Shown here: positions 42,077-51,233 of the stretch, in pieces
How the letters are laid out: every line of letters starts with the position of its first letter
Numbering within the stretch: position 1 is the first letter of the stretch
Source: CAYZJV01 sp964616275
GTDB lineage: Bacteria; Spirochaetota; Spirochaetia; Sphaerochaetales; Sphaerochaetaceae
Direction: 5' to 3'
Assembly: GCA_964616275.1 (NCBI GenBank)
Contig: CAZTUL010000003.1
Location: forward strand, 1 to 64,000
DNA: 64,000 bases
Notes under the pieces: generated by a model
Told to the model about the DNA's origin: nothing
Seen by the model: only the letters and a program-made list of their open reading frames with translations
Databases searched by the model: none
Program-made: the position numbers and the translations under genes

Positions 42077-44070
42077 ATTCTCCTGCCAAAATAGAATCCC
42101 CAAATGAAGCCATTTGCGGGACCGTCGTATCCTACATACAACGAAGTTGGCAAGGAGTTCAATCCTAACAGCGAAATTGTGGTTGAAAATTGCATTCCAA
42201 CAGAAGCAACCGGCACATACACCGAAGCTTCGTTCCAAAGGAACTCTCCATATACTCCTATCGAGGAGTCTTTGAAAATCAGCAACTCTCCTGCTGTGGG
42301 CTTAAAATTACTTGGCTGCCAATCGACCCCAAACCGCCCCACGATAAGCTGATTTGCAATAATGGTTCCTTGAGCAAGCAGGGTTGCGTCGGTCGTTTTG
42401 AATCCATCCTCACGGTAGAAAGGAACTTCTCCTAATGCATCGAGAGCAAATCGGCCTGTATATCCCATGTGAAGCACAATATCGCCAATTGGGAATTTTC
42501 CAGTCACTTTGGTATGCAGGAAACTACGATCCCATGTTCCCGCTAACTGCCAAGCTCCCTCTGCAAACAATACCATTCCAGAATTTTCAGGACGTGCCCA
42601 GGTGATAGAGGCTCCTGTATGGACGAGCATGGATTCCAGAGTAATCTCCGGAGAGAGAAGGTGCTCAATTTTTAGCGTTATTTCTGCACGAAGTGCATCG
42701 GCGATATAGTTTTGTTTAAAGTGGATAACTCCACGCTGATACCACGATGGAAGAATGTCAGTTTCAGAGGTAGCAACAATATCTGCCTCAATCAAAAGAG
42801 GAGGGATTGGATGATACGAAAAACTGGTGCTTAATCCTGGATACACCATCATGGGAGAGACTGTTTTCCATCCCATTCCTCCATGTATGGACACCCACAG
42901 ATCCTTCCACCGTAAATTATACATGAGTCCGAAAATTGCATCATCTCTGAGATACCAGTAATCGCCCTCATAGTTGAAAGAACGAAGCCCCATAAACAGC
43001 TGCTGTGAGAGCCTATGCTGTGAAACTCTTGTGAAGAGTCGATAGTCACTGAGAACCTGCTTCTCCCGTGCCGAAAAATTAGCCCTGAACTCACGCATCC
43101 CGAGCGTTGTACCACGTGCATTCAATGCTGCTAATGCTGAGTCCTGTTCCTGAGCCGATTCATATCCCCTAAGTGCCAATTCATCTATAGACGCAAAGTC
43201 CATGAAGGAGAAATCCTCCACATCACACCGAATCCATATGGCATCTGGATGCTTTTGTAATTCGGCGACTCCCTCGCGTCGCTTCGCAATATCAATGGAA
43301 GTATTCAACACCGAAAGGGCATTTCGTAAATTTATATCCTTCCCTTCATAGAAGGTTGTGGAGACAATCGTTGTATCGGTATATTCATACGCAATATCGA
43401 GCGGAACTAGATTGGTGAACCCTCCATCAATCAATAGGTGTCCTCGATAGTTCACTGGAGGGAAATAGACAGGAAGGGCAAATGCTGCATCAAACACGTT
43501 GAGTACCGACCCCTCCATAATCTGGACTTGTCGTTTTGTGGCAATATCCTCACTCACTATCATAATGGGAATAGGTAGATCTTCAAGCTGAGTAGATTCG
43601 CCCAAATATGTTGCCACCAGAGAGCTGAATCGTGAAGTATCGAGAAATCCGCCTGCAAGCGGCCACGACAGATCAAACAGCTGAGTGGTATCAAGCTGAG
43701 AACATACCGTGAAAATCTGTTCGGGAGAAAGTCCGGCTGCATAGAGAATTCCCACTATGGATCCCATGGAATTTGAGATGATAAAATCGGGAACGATTCC
43801 ATGTTCTTCGAGGTATCGAAGTACACCAATATGTGCAAAAGCCCGAGCTGAGCCGCCTGATAACACAAGACCTACAGGATCACGTGTCCCCTCAGTTCTC
43901 TTTAAGATTCTCTCTCTAAAGGAGATGTCACCATATTTTATGGGAACGGTGGAGGCAAGAATATCGTTAGAGTTGTGCAGTACTTCGGGAGTAATCCCTG
44001 TTTGAGCAAACACAACTCCACTGAAACATATCAGAAGAGCAGCCAGCATCTTCTGTAGTACACTTTTCAT
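42073..44070 (-). CDS. Outer-membrane-type patatin phospholipase
   Basis: A 665-residue exported protein with a signal peptide cut after Val-Phe-Ala (about residue 22), then a patatin domain (PF01734, about 65-270) and a beta-rich C-terminal half. The oxyanion-hole GGSARAFAH starts near 72, and the catalytic pair is Ser101 and Asp215 (IDGGF). The nucleophile elbow reads SNSMG rather than the usual GxSxG, an unusual first-position Ser. The C-terminal ~330 residues have alternating aromatic strands like an outer-membrane barrel, as in PlpD-type proteins. ATG 44070 has GGAGG upstream, and a DUF1893 gene follows in a 4-bp overlap. It is probably a lipid hydrolase displayed at or beyond the outer membrane. 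Confidence 0.85.
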   Translation of the reverse strand: MKSVLQKMLAALLICFSGVVFAQTGITPEVLHNSNDILASTVPIKYGDISFRERILKRTEGTRDPVGLVLSGGSARAFAHIGVLRYLEEHGIVPDFIISNSMGSIVGILYAAGLSPEQIFTVCSQLDTTQLFDLSWPLAGGFLDTSRFSSLVATYLGESTQLEDLPIPIMIVSEDIATKRQVQIMEGSVLNVFDAAFALPVYFPPVNYRGHLLIDGGFTNLVPLDIAYEYTDTTIVSTTFYEGKDINLRNALSVLNTSIDIAKRREGVAELQKHPDAIWIRCDVEDFSFMDFASIDELALRGYESAQEQDSALAALNARGTTLGMREFRANFSAREKQVLSDYRLFTRVSQHRLSQQLFMGLRSFNYEGDYWYLRDDAIFGLMYNLRWKDLWVSIHGGMGWKTVSPMMVYPGLSTSFSYHPIPPLLIEADIVATSETDILPSWYQRGVIHFKQNYIADALRAEITLKIEHLLSPEITLESMLVHTGASITWARPENSGMVLFAEGAWQLAGTWDRSFLHTKVTGKFPIGDIVLHMGYTGRFALDALGEVPFYREDGFKTTDATLLAQGTIIANQLIVGRFGVDWQPSNFKPTAGELLIFKDSSIGVYGEFLWNEASVYVPVASVGMQFSTTISLLGLNSLPTSLYVGYDGPANGFIWGFYFGRRI

Positions 44071-44144
44071 CCAATCCTCCGTAGCTATAAAACTCACCTA
44101 GAGGTTTATAGTAACGCATAAACATACCAGTGGCAATAAAAGTG

Positions 44145-45335
44145 TCAAGACCCCGATTTTTTTAATACATTTGTGAGCAGTGTAATGGCCTCGTCAATCT
44201 CTTCGTGCGTTATCGTCAAAGGAGGAACAAAACGGAGTGTATGTGACCCGGCACTGGCAAGAATGAGTCCAGCGTCCATACAGGCATCCAGAATAGGTCG
44301 CACTGGCATCGAAAGCTGCACACCAACCATGAGCCCTGTACCACGAATTTCTTCTATTATCGAAAACTGCTGTTTGAGATTCTGGAGTGCGGCCCAAAGG
44401 TAGTCTGACACATCCTTCACATGATTCAGCAGGGAACTCTCCTCCAACCTCTTGAGCACACAATTTGCAGCTGTGGTCGACAACAGGTTCCCCCCGAAGG
44501 TTGCTCCATGATCCCCCGGTTTGAATACTTGAGCTGCTGCTCCTTTAGCCACCACGGCACCAATAGGTACTCCCGCTCCGAGACCTTTAGCAAGCGTCAT
44601 AACATCGGGAACTATCTGAGCTGCTTGCCATGCAAAGGTGTAGCCAGTACGGCCCATGCCACATTGAACTTCATCAAACACGAGGAGAATATCTTTCTTA
44701 TCACATAATTTTCGCACGTTCTGTAAAAACACAGGATCTGCAGGAATCACACCACCCTCTCCCTGCACAGGTTCTATAAAAATTGCACATGTTGTATCGG
44801 TAACCATAGCTTCGAGAGCTGCGAAATCATTGAATGGAGCATACGCAAATCCCGGTAGTAATGGTTTAAATGCTTCCTGATATTTCGTCTGACCAGTGGC
44901 AGTCAGTGCTCCATAGGTTCTGCCGTGAAAAGACTGCTGCATCGTAATGATATCTGTTCTACCCTCGGATTTGGACGAGCCATACTTTTTCACTAATTTA
45001 ATGGCAGCTTCATTTGCTTCAGTTCCACTGTTACAGAAGAATACGCGATCCATTTTACTGAGTCTAACTAATCGATCTGCTGCTTCAATCCCTACCCGAT
45101 TCCAATAAAGGTTCGAGCAGTGCATCATTCCATTTGCGATTACTTCTTGTAATGCCGCAGAGAGTTCTGCATCGCCATAGCCAAAAATATTAACTGCAAT
45201 ACCAGCGACCATATCGAGATATTTCTTCCCATCTATATCAAAAACATAGCGACCACTACCCCGTGTTAACACTACGGGGAATTGTGCATAGGTCTCCATG
45301 TAAACAGATTTTCCTCTCTCAATAAAATCTTGCAT
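44145..45335 (-). CDS. argD: Acetylornithine aminotransferase
   Basis: A 396-residue class III PLP aminotransferase, making N-acetylornithine from N-acetylglutamate semialdehyde. FCNSGTEANEAAIKL near residues 99-113 binds PLP phosphate, FIEPVQGEGGVIPAD near 190 and VFDEVQCGMGRTG near 219 are family signatures, and the PLP Lys is in TLAKGLGAGVPIGA near 250. It is the last gene of argC-argJ-argB-argD and starts 23 bases after argB. It may also transaminate succinyl-diaminopimelate, as in E. coli. Confidence 0.95.
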   Translation of the reverse strand: MQDFIERGKSVYMETYAQFPVVLTRGSGRYVFDIDGKKYLDMVAGIAVNIFGYGDAELSAALQEVIANGMMHCSNLYWNRVGIEAADRLVRLSKMDRVFFCNSGTEANEAAIKLVKKYGSSKSEGRTDIITMQQSFHGRTYGALTATGQTKYQEAFKPLLPGFAYAPFNDFAALEAMVTDTTCAIFIEPVQGEGGVIPADPVFLQNVRKLCDKKDILLVFDEVQCGMGRTGYTFAWQAAQIVPDVMTLAKGLGAGVPIGAVVAKGAAAQVFKPGDHGATFGGNLLSTTAANCVLKRLEESSLLNHVKDVSDYLWAALQNLKQQFSIIEEIRGTGLMVGVQLSMPVRPILDACMDAGLILASAGSHTLRFVPPLTITHEEIDEAITLLTNVLKKSGS

Positions 45336-45358
45336 CGGTATGTTCTCCTTATCTACTG

Positions 45359-46219
45359 CTAGCGGGTCATCATGGTCCCTACACCTTCATTGGTGAAGAT
45401 TTCCAATAAGAGCGAGTGAGGGGTTCTCCCATCGAGAATGTGAACACTTTGTACCCCCTGTCGAATTCCGTCCATACAGCACTGGGTTTTAGGAATCATG
45501 CCCCCACAAATTGTTCCATCCTCAATATACCGTTCAGCTTCATGTAGGGTAAGTTGTCGTAAAATACTTGAAGGATCCTCTTTATCACGGAGAATCCCCT
45601 CTACATCGGTGAGAAAGACCAACTTTTGAGCATGCAATGCACCGGCTATTGCACTCGCAGCATAGTCGGCATTGATGTTGTATGTATTACCAGAAAAATC
45701 GGTTCCCACAGGGGCTACAACCGGTACAAAATCACTCGTCATAAGGCTATCGAGCAGTGCCGTATTCACTCGTACCACTTCGCCCACATAACCGAGATCC
45801 TTTCCGTTGTGCAGCTTCTTTTTTGCTATAAGGGTATCACCATCTTTTCCGTTTATACCAACCGCCTGGATTCCCTGGCCTTGAAGATTCTGTACCAATT
45901 CTTTGGAAATTGTTCCGGAAAGAACCATCTCTGCAATCTGGGCAGTTTCAACATCAGTAATGCGAAGACCATCGAGAAATTCACTCTTCTTTCCCAACCG
46001 CTCCATGAGAGCAGTAATCGAGTTACCTCCACCATGCACTACTACAGGACGCATACCAATCATTTTCATCATGGCGATATCTTGAATAACCGATTTTTTG
46101 ATCTTCTCATCGACCATGGCACTTCCACCATACTTTACCACCACGATACTTCCAGCAAACCTGCGAATATAGGGTAATGCTTCAATGAGTACGCTTGCTT
46201 TTTCAATTTCCCGCTTCAT
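45359..46219 (-). CDS. argB: Acetylglutamate kinase
   Basis: A 286-residue amino-acid kinase (PF00696) phosphorylating N-acetylglutamate. VVVKYGGSAM near residue 27 is the ATP phosphate-binding start, and VVHGGGNSITALMERLGKKSEF near 61-82 and the NINADYAASAIAGAL segment near 180 are diagnostic. A Lys- and Arg-containing N-terminal helix, as in arginine-inhibitable enzymes, is present. ATG 46219 is chosen, but a TTG at 46225 would overlap the argJ stop and sit 10 bases from a GGAG, adding two residues. It is the third gene of the arg operon. Confidence 0.94.
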   Translation of the reverse strand: MKREIEKASVLIEALPYIRRFAGSIVVVKYGGSAMVDEKIKKSVIQDIAMMKMIGMRPVVVHGGGNSITALMERLGKKSEFLDGLRITDVETAQIAEMVLSGTISKELVQNLQGQGIQAVGINGKDGDTLIAKKKLHNGKDLGYVGEVVRVNTALLDSLMTSDFVPVVAPVGTDFSGNTYNINADYAASAIAGALHAQKLVFLTDVEGILRDKEDPSSILRQLTLHEAERYIEDGTICGGMIPKTQCCMDGIRQGVQSVHILDGRTPHSLLLEIFTNEGVGTMMTR

Positions 46220-46221
46220 AG

Positions 46222-47442
46222 TCAACTTCTATAATCTCCATTTATCCGAACATACTCATAGGATAGATCACATCCCCAGGCTGTGGAGGAACCTTCGCCA
46301 TCTCCGACCTGTGCAGAAACGTAGATAATTTTCTCCTGGAGTATACTCTTCGCTAAATCTTCGTCAAACTGAAGGGGAACTCCGTCCTTCATGACTGCAA
46401 TCATCCCCCGCTCGCTTGCATAGGTGATTGATACCTCAGAGGGATCAAAGTCAGCCCCTGAATATCCCATGGCACAAAGCATCCGTCCCCAATTGGCATC
46501 AGATCCAAAGAATGCAGTTTTCACCAGACTACTGGAGATTACTGATCGTGCCATAAGTCGAGCATCCTGTTTGGAAGGTGCTCCAGAAATTTCCACTTCA
46601 ATAAACTTACCGGCGCCCTCACCATCGAGGACTATCTGCTTTGCCAGTTCGGTATGAACATACATAAAGGCCTCTTCAAAGAGTTGAGCCTCTTTTGTAC
46701 CGGGTACCAATTCAGGGGCTTCAGCAGCTCCATTGGCAAGTACAAGCACGGTATCATTCGTACTCGTGTCTCCATCGACCGAAATCATATTATACGAGTC
46801 AACAACGGTATTTCCTAAAAGTGTCTGCAGATAGGATTGAGAAATTGCAGCATCGGTAGTAATAAACGAGAGCATGGTCGCCATATTAGGATGAATCATG
46901 CCCGACCCTTTTGCCATTCCTCCGATTTTTACCGACTTCCCTGCAATCTCAATCTCCACTGCGAGTGTTTTTGTAAAGGTGTCGGTGGTTAAAATGGCCT
47001 CAGCAGAATCAGAAGCATGCTTGGAAGTATGTCCCATATGCATCGTACAGGTGTTGATTCCTTCCAACACTTTCTGCATGGGAAGTGGAACACCGATCAC
47101 GCCGGTTGAACATACCAATACCTCTTCAGGTACCAAGTGCAAACTTTGAGCAACCTGTTCCGCCATTGCCCGAACATCGGCATCACCCTGTTTTCCTGTA
47201 CAGGCATTTGCATTTCCACTATTAACTACAATGGCACTAACTGGCTGATGTTGCGCTACAATCTGCTGATCCCATACAACAGGAGCTGCCTTGACTACAT
47301 TTGTAGTAAATACACCCGCAACTGTGGCAGGAAGTTCAGATAGCAGCACGGTCATATCTTTTTTTCTTTTCTTGATACCTGCAGCGGTAGAGCCAACAAG
47401 GAATTTTTTCGGGGATGTGATTCCACCTTTAACTGATTTCAT
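46222..47442 (-). CDS. argJ: Glutamate N-acetyltransferase / amino-acid acetyltransferase
   Basis: A 406-residue self-cleaving enzyme that moves the acetyl group from N-acetylornithine to glutamate (and may make acetylglutamate de novo). The autocleavage site is the Ala-Thr within KGSGMIHPNMATMLSF, Thr near residue 190. The C-terminal GSDANWGRMLCAMGYSGADFDP near 315-336 and the final Ser/Thr-rich end are conserved. GAGGAGGAG lies upstream of the ATG. Presence of argJ implies the economical cyclic acetyl pathway for ornithine. Confidence 0.96.
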   Translation of the reverse strand: MKSVKGGITSPKKFLVGSTAAGIKKRKKDMTVLLSELPATVAGVFTTNVVKAAPVVWDQQIVAQHQPVSAIVVNSGNANACTGKQGDADVRAMAEQVAQSLHLVPEEVLVCSTGVIGVPLPMQKVLEGINTCTMHMGHTSKHASDSAEAILTTDTFTKTLAVEIEIAGKSVKIGGMAKGSGMIHPNMATMLSFITTDAAISQSYLQTLLGNTVVDSYNMISVDGDTSTNDTVLVLANGAAEAPELVPGTKEAQLFEEAFMYVHTELAKQIVLDGEGAGKFIEVEISGAPSKQDARLMARSVISSSLVKTAFFGSDANWGRMLCAMGYSGADFDPSEVSITYASERGMIAVMKDGVPLQFDEDLAKSILQEKIIYVSAQVGDGEGSSTAWGCDLSYEYVRINGDYRS

Positions 47443-47457
47443 TTGGTTCTCCTCCTC

Positions 47458-48516
47458 TTATATGGGGAATGCGGGGACTTCATCGAGACCTGACTGTTCT
47501 TCAAGCCCGAACACAATATTCATATTCTGTACTGCTTGACCTGCAGCACCTTTCACGAGATTATCAATTGCTCCACACACGACAACTCGCTGAGTACGTG
47601 AGTCTATGGTAAATCCAATGTCACAATAATTCGATCCTTTTACCCATCGCGTTTCGGGGAAGGTTCCATACGGAAGTACCCGAATGAATTTCTCGTGAGC
47701 GTAAGCATCGTTGAACGCGTCAACAATATCTTCTTTTGTGATATGTGGACGTAATGTAGCATATACAGTTGCAAGTATGCCACGATTCATGGGAACAAGG
47801 TGTGGTGTGAATGAAACAACAATCCCTGTATCGGAAAGACCTTGCGAGTGTGTTATGGAGAGTTGTTGTTCAATCTCGGGAGTGTGTCTATGGCTTGCTA
47901 CCCCATATGCTTTAATTGATTCATTACTTTCACAGAATAAAGACCCGAGTTTTTCTGATCGTCCTGCCCCAGAGACTCCCGATTTTGCATCAATGATGAG
48001 AGAGTCGGGCTTAACAAGTTTTTCTGCAAGCAACGGGTGTGCAGCCAAAATGGAACATGTGGTATAACACCCTGGGTTAGCAATGAGACGAGCACCCGCC
48101 ACATCGGTCCTATATAATTCTGAGAGTCCATAGACCGCTTTTTGTAAAAGCCGTGGATTTCCATGCGGTGTTTTGTACCATTCCTCATATACCGAGGAGT
48201 CGTGTAAACGGAAATCTGCTCCAAGATCGATAATGACGCATTGAGCCAATGTTGCTTCAGAAATCTGCTGCGAGGCAATACCGTGAGGTAGAGAAACAAA
48301 TACTACATCACATGTTGCTGCAAAAGTGGCAATGTCTGCCTCATGACAAGGGTATTCAAACACCTTAGCAAAATTTGGATAGACAGAAGCATACGATTTG
48401 TTCACATAACTGTGCGATCCGGCTACAATTTTCTGAACATTCGGATGCCGACTCAGCAGTCGCATAAGTTCTGCTCCCGCATATCCTGTTGCACCAATCA
48501 CTCCAACTGTAAGCAT
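47458..48516 (-). CDS. argC: N-acetyl-gamma-glutamyl-phosphate reductase
   Basis: A 352-residue NADPH-dependent reductase. It starts VGVIGATGYAGAELMRLLSRHP (the Rossmann motif). Catalytic Cys is in NPGCYTTCSILA near residues 147-158, and HRHTPEIEQQ near 206 carries the active-site His. ATG 48516 has AAGGAG upstream; the frame continues to 48579 but without a ribosome site. It is the first gene of argC-argJ-argB-argD, with two ARG-box-like sequences in the preceding 100 bases. Confidence 0.96.
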   Translation of the reverse strand: MLTVGVIGATGYAGAELMRLLSRHPNVQKIVAGSHSYVNKSYASVYPNFAKVFEYPCHEADIATFAATCDVVFVSLPHGIASQQISEATLAQCVIIDLGADFRLHDSSVYEEWYKTPHGNPRLLQKAVYGLSELYRTDVAGARLIANPGCYTTCSILAAHPLLAEKLVKPDSLIIDAKSGVSGAGRSEKLGSLFCESNESIKAYGVASHRHTPEIEQQLSITHSQGLSDTGIVVSFTPHLVPMNRGILATVYATLRPHITKEDIVDAFNDAYAHEKFIRVLPYGTFPETRWVKGSNYCDIGFTIDSRTQRVVVCGAIDNLVKGAAGQAVQNMNIVFGLEEQSGLDEVPAFPI

Positions 48517-48558
48517 AGTATTTCTCCTTAAAATTCTCGGGAAAACATTCCCATTATC

Positions 48559-48572
48559 TGTATATATATTCA
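48559..48572 (-). promoter_or_regulatory. Candidate ARG box 1 (ArgR operator)
   Basis: TGTATATATATTCA fits the palindromic TGNATWWWWATNCA pattern of ArgR/AhrC operators at every fixed position. It lies 43 bases before argC ATG, near a GATAAT that could be the -10 box. Confidence 0.55.
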
Positions 48573-48598
48573 TTTTCATTTTTTGTATAGGGGTTTTC

Positions 48599-48612
48599 TG
48601 TATATTTATGCA
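48599..48612 (-). promoter_or_regulatory. Candidate ARG box 2 (ArgR operator)
   Basis: TGTATATTTATGCA also fits TGNATWWWWATNCA at every fixed position. Its centre is 40 bp from that of box 1, close to four helical turns, so both would face the same side of DNA. The site lies in the intergenic region between argC and the divergent gene at 48743. Confidence 0.55.
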
Positions 48613-48742
48613 TATTTCACTATTTTACTCCTTACTCTGGTTTACCTGAAGTATTGTTAGGGACTTGTTTACGATGTTGTTACTTATGCAACTTAAAAAC
48701 AAATCGCTTTTATGCTAAGGTAAGCATCATACGAGGGGAATC

Positions 48743-49222
48743 ATGAGAAGAAAAGACAGACAACAATCAGAAGAGTTTGCACGAAATCTTATTGAAGTGG
48801 CTCCGTATGGCGTACTATCTATGGCTACGCTGGATGGAAGACCCTATGCAATCCCGATTTCGCATGCACTCGCAGGCAATATCATTTATGTACATAGTGC
48901 AACTGAGGGGACAAAATTACAGCGTATTGCTGCAAACCCTCAAGTGGTCTTCTCCTGTGTTGGGAAAATTCATACCTTACCGAGTGAATTTTCTACAGAG
49001 TATGAGTCAGCAATCGTGCATGGGATTGCAACCCTAGTTTCAGATGAGAATGAAAAGAGGGAGGCACTCCGTGCTATTGCTCATAAATACAGCCCTAATT
49101 ACAAAGAAGAGGCAGAACAGTATATTGAACGTTCAGGCAACCATACCACGGTTATAGCCATTAGGATTGAATCGATAACTGCAAAGGCAAAATTACCGAA
49201 AAAGGAAGTCGCACATGATTGA
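48743..49222 (+). CDS. Pyridoxamine 5'-phosphate oxidase-like (Nim-type) flavoprotein
   Basis: A 159-residue split-barrel protein of the PNPOx-like/NimA group (PF12900). The start resembles Nim proteins with MRRKDRQ...ARNLIEVAPYGVLSMATLDGRPYAIPISHAL, and a KLQRIAANPQVVFSCVG segment follows near residues 58-74. Such proteins bind FMN or other flavins, and relatives give 5-nitroimidazole resistance, although most natural roles are unknown. AGGGGAA precedes the ATG. It overlaps the cupin gene by 8 bp, so the two are translationally coupled. Confidence 0.85.
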   Translation: MRRKDRQQSEEFARNLIEVAPYGVLSMATLDGRPYAIPISHALAGNIIYVHSATEGTKLQRIAANPQVVFSCVGKIHTLPSEFSTEYESAIVHGIATLVSDENEKREALRAIAHKYSPNYKEEAEQYIERSGNHTTVIAIRIESITAKAKLPKKEVAHD

Positions 49223-49517
49223 AAAGGTATACGCATACAGTATTGCAGATACCACTGCAGTAGAAAGAATCGTAGGTGGACCACGAGTTCGTATTAACCA
49301 TCTGAGTTTAGCAGTTGGAGAATCGGTTGATCCACACCCAACAGCAGAAGCTGCTCATATGATAATCACACGGGGGACTCTCGGACTTACTCTGAATGAG
49401 CAGGAAGAACACTCCTATGCAGAGGGTGCCATCGTAGAAATTCCAGAACAGACCTTATTGGGGATCAGAAATGCTGGAAACGAGACTATGCACTTGTTTG
49501 TGATTAAAGCGGTGTAA
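49215..49517 (+). CDS. Small cupin-domain protein
   Basis: A 100-residue single cupin barrel (PF07883). Motif 1 is partly preserved as SVDPHPTAEAAHMIITRGTLGLTL (about 37-60), with His41 and His48 as possible metal ligands, and motif 2 ends in IPEQTLLGIRNAGNETMHLFVIKA. AAGGAAG lies upstream of the ATG, inside the end of the Nim-like gene. Small cupins can bind ligands or metals or act as isomerases, and nothing specific can be read here. The last 14 bp overlap the convergent GGDEF gene. Confidence 0.85.
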   Translation: MIEKVYAYSIADTTAVERIVGGPRVRINHLSLAVGESVDPHPTAEAAHMIITRGTLGLTLNEQEEHSYAEGAIVEIPEQTLLGIRNAGNETMHLFVIKAV

Positions 49518-51108
49518 CAGGGGGTGCTTCTCCTGCTCCTGCAAGTGAATTGCTGCCAACGTAAACTTGGTTTCGACCCAATCGCTTGGCCTCATAGAGA
49601 GCTTTGTCTGTCTCAGCTATGAGTAGTGAAGCAATATCAGAACTCGGTGGTACGTCTGTACAAGAAAAGGTGATAACACCAAGACTGAGCTGAATTGAAA
49701 TCGTATGCTCTTCACTTGCATGGATGGCCTGACTGCCTGCATCTGTTCGTATCCTTTCAGCAAGTTGCACTGCATCGTGCTCAGTTGAGTTAGGAATCAC
49801 AATAATGAACTCGTCGCCTCCGTAACGCCCGATGCTATCCGAGAATTTGATATTGTGAAATAACACTTTTGCAAGGGTTTCCAATACACGATCTCCAACT
49901 TCGTGACCGTAGGTATCGTTAATATCTTTAAAATGATCAATGTCTAACATTATCAGAGAGCAGGTTGCCCAGGTCCTGTGCATTTCCGTATAAACTTTTT
50001 CTATTCGTATGAATAACTCCCGTCTATTAAATACACCAGTAAGAGGATCTCTCCGACCTAATTCTTCAATTTTCTTATGAAGCTTCTCTCGCTCTGTTAC
50101 ATCGTGAAATACAAGAAAATAACAACTTCCCTGTCCTTGACGATCCACTATATGCGTATAAGAGACATCATAAAATCTCCCATCCAGTATAAGTGGTTCC
50201 TTTGCATGCTCCTGATCAGAATTCAGCAACCCATCAAACAGGTGCTTGCCTATGTACTTTGTCTCAACCTCATGATAGTCCTTCCCTATGATTTCGACCG
50301 AAAGAGGGATTAAGTTTCTCATGGCCAGATTTGCATCTATTATTTTTCTCTGATTGTTAAGCACAATTACGGCATCATGCATGTTTTCAAAGATAATATC
50401 CCGGGCAAGTGGATAAATGTCCAAATACCCATACCTGAAAAGAGCATAGCCAAATAATAGTCCTGTAATGCTTAGGGTAGCAGACGAATAATTAATATGG
50501 GATACAGGAGTAACTTCAATCACATAAAAGATGTTCACTACGAGTGGAATTATGGATCCAAGAATTATGAGAAAGGTCTGCCGTCTATAGAGTACGTGAG
50601 GTTGTACAAACAGGTGGACGAGCATTCCTAGAGAAACTAGCACAGAAACTGTAATGTAGGGAGTAAGTATATAGTAGAACCAGAACCCATAATCATAATC
50701 GACGGCGATGTGGTGAGAACCGACATTCACCAGCGAAGGACTCCCCCAAAATAGATTGGGAAGCGGGACAAGAAAAATAAAGATGAGACTCACTGTGGTA
50801 ATGCCTATTCCAGTGAACCACAACGCTTTATGCAATACTCTTCCGGTATGGACACTTGATAAATACAACCAAGCAATAGGAATAATAGAGATACCGATAT
50901 ATTGTATTCGAGCAAACAATAGTTTACTTTCAAGAGTTTCTGCTGTCAGTTCGAATATGAATCCTATAGTCCAAATCCAGGCACAGCAGATGAGAAACAG
51001 AAATGCACGTCCAATAGCAGTTTTACGGTTCCGAATACCATGAATAACGAGCATAGAGAGTATGATTCCAGAGACAATGAATATCCACAGACCTGGTATA
51101 GTTGTCAC
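49504..51108 (-). CDS. Membrane diguanylate cyclase (7TM-PAS-GGDEF)
   Basis: A 534-residue signalling protein. Seven hydrophobic helices (about 5-225) resemble the histidine-kinase N-terminal 7TM sensor domain, a PAS domain follows (about 235-340), and a GGDEF domain spans about 350-515. The active site reads RYGGDEF (428-434), so c-di-GMP synthesis is likely. The product-inhibition RxxD site is replaced by KFSD at 421-424, suggesting reduced feedback control. Translation starts at GTG 51108 with AAGGGA upstream and a strong promoter (51133-51161). It converges on the cupin gene with a 14-bp overlap. Confidence 0.92.
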   Translation of the reverse strand: MTTIPGLWIFIVSGIILSMLVIHGIRNRKTAIGRAFLFLICCAWIWTIGFIFELTAETLESKLLFARIQYIGISIIPIAWLYLSSVHTGRVLHKALWFTGIGITTVSLIFIFLVPLPNLFWGSPSLVNVGSHHIAVDYDYGFWFYYILTPYITVSVLVSLGMLVHLFVQPHVLYRRQTFLIILGSIIPLVVNIFYVIEVTPVSHINYSSATLSITGLLFGYALFRYGYLDIYPLARDIIFENMHDAVIVLNNQRKIIDANLAMRNLIPLSVEIIGKDYHEVETKYIGKHLFDGLLNSDQEHAKEPLILDGRFYDVSYTHIVDRQGQGSCYFLVFHDVTEREKLHKKIEELGRRDPLTGVFNRRELFIRIEKVYTEMHRTWATCSLIMLDIDHFKDINDTYGHEVGDRVLETLAKVLFHNIKFSDSIGRYGGDEFIIVIPNSTEHDAVQLAERIRTDAGSQAIHASEEHTISIQLSLGVITFSCTDVPPSSDIASLLIAETDKALYEAKRLGRNQVYVGSNSLAGAGEAPPVTPL

Positions 51109-51132
51109 AAAAGTTTCCCTTATTGTCAGTGG

Positions 51133-51161
51133 ATTATAACTGAGTACAGTTTTTCAGACAA
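51133..51161 (-). promoter_or_regulatory. Promoter of the GGDEF gene
   Basis: TTGTCT (-35, minus strand 51161-51156), a 17-base spacer and a perfect TATAAT (-10, 51138-51133). The GTG start is 24 bases further on with an AAGGGA site. Confidence 0.7.
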
Positions 51162-51171
51162 GAGAGCCACT

Positions 51172-51205
51172 CGTAAAGAATCCACCAGAGCTCGTCCAGT
51201 GGATT
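51172..51205 (-). terminator. Probable terminator of tRNA-Leu
   Basis: AATCCAC (minus strand 51205-51199) pairs with GTGGATT (51185-51179), and the transcript continues CTTT. It lies 28 bases past the tRNA 3' end and ahead of the GGDEF promoter. Confidence 0.5.
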
Positions 51206-51233
51206 TCTTAATGCTTCATGTTCACTATAGTAT

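Noticed and set aside
45626..46177. 183-codon plus-strand open frame
   Set aside because: Antisense to argB, with a shadow-like composition rich in Tyr, His and Cys and no family resemblance.
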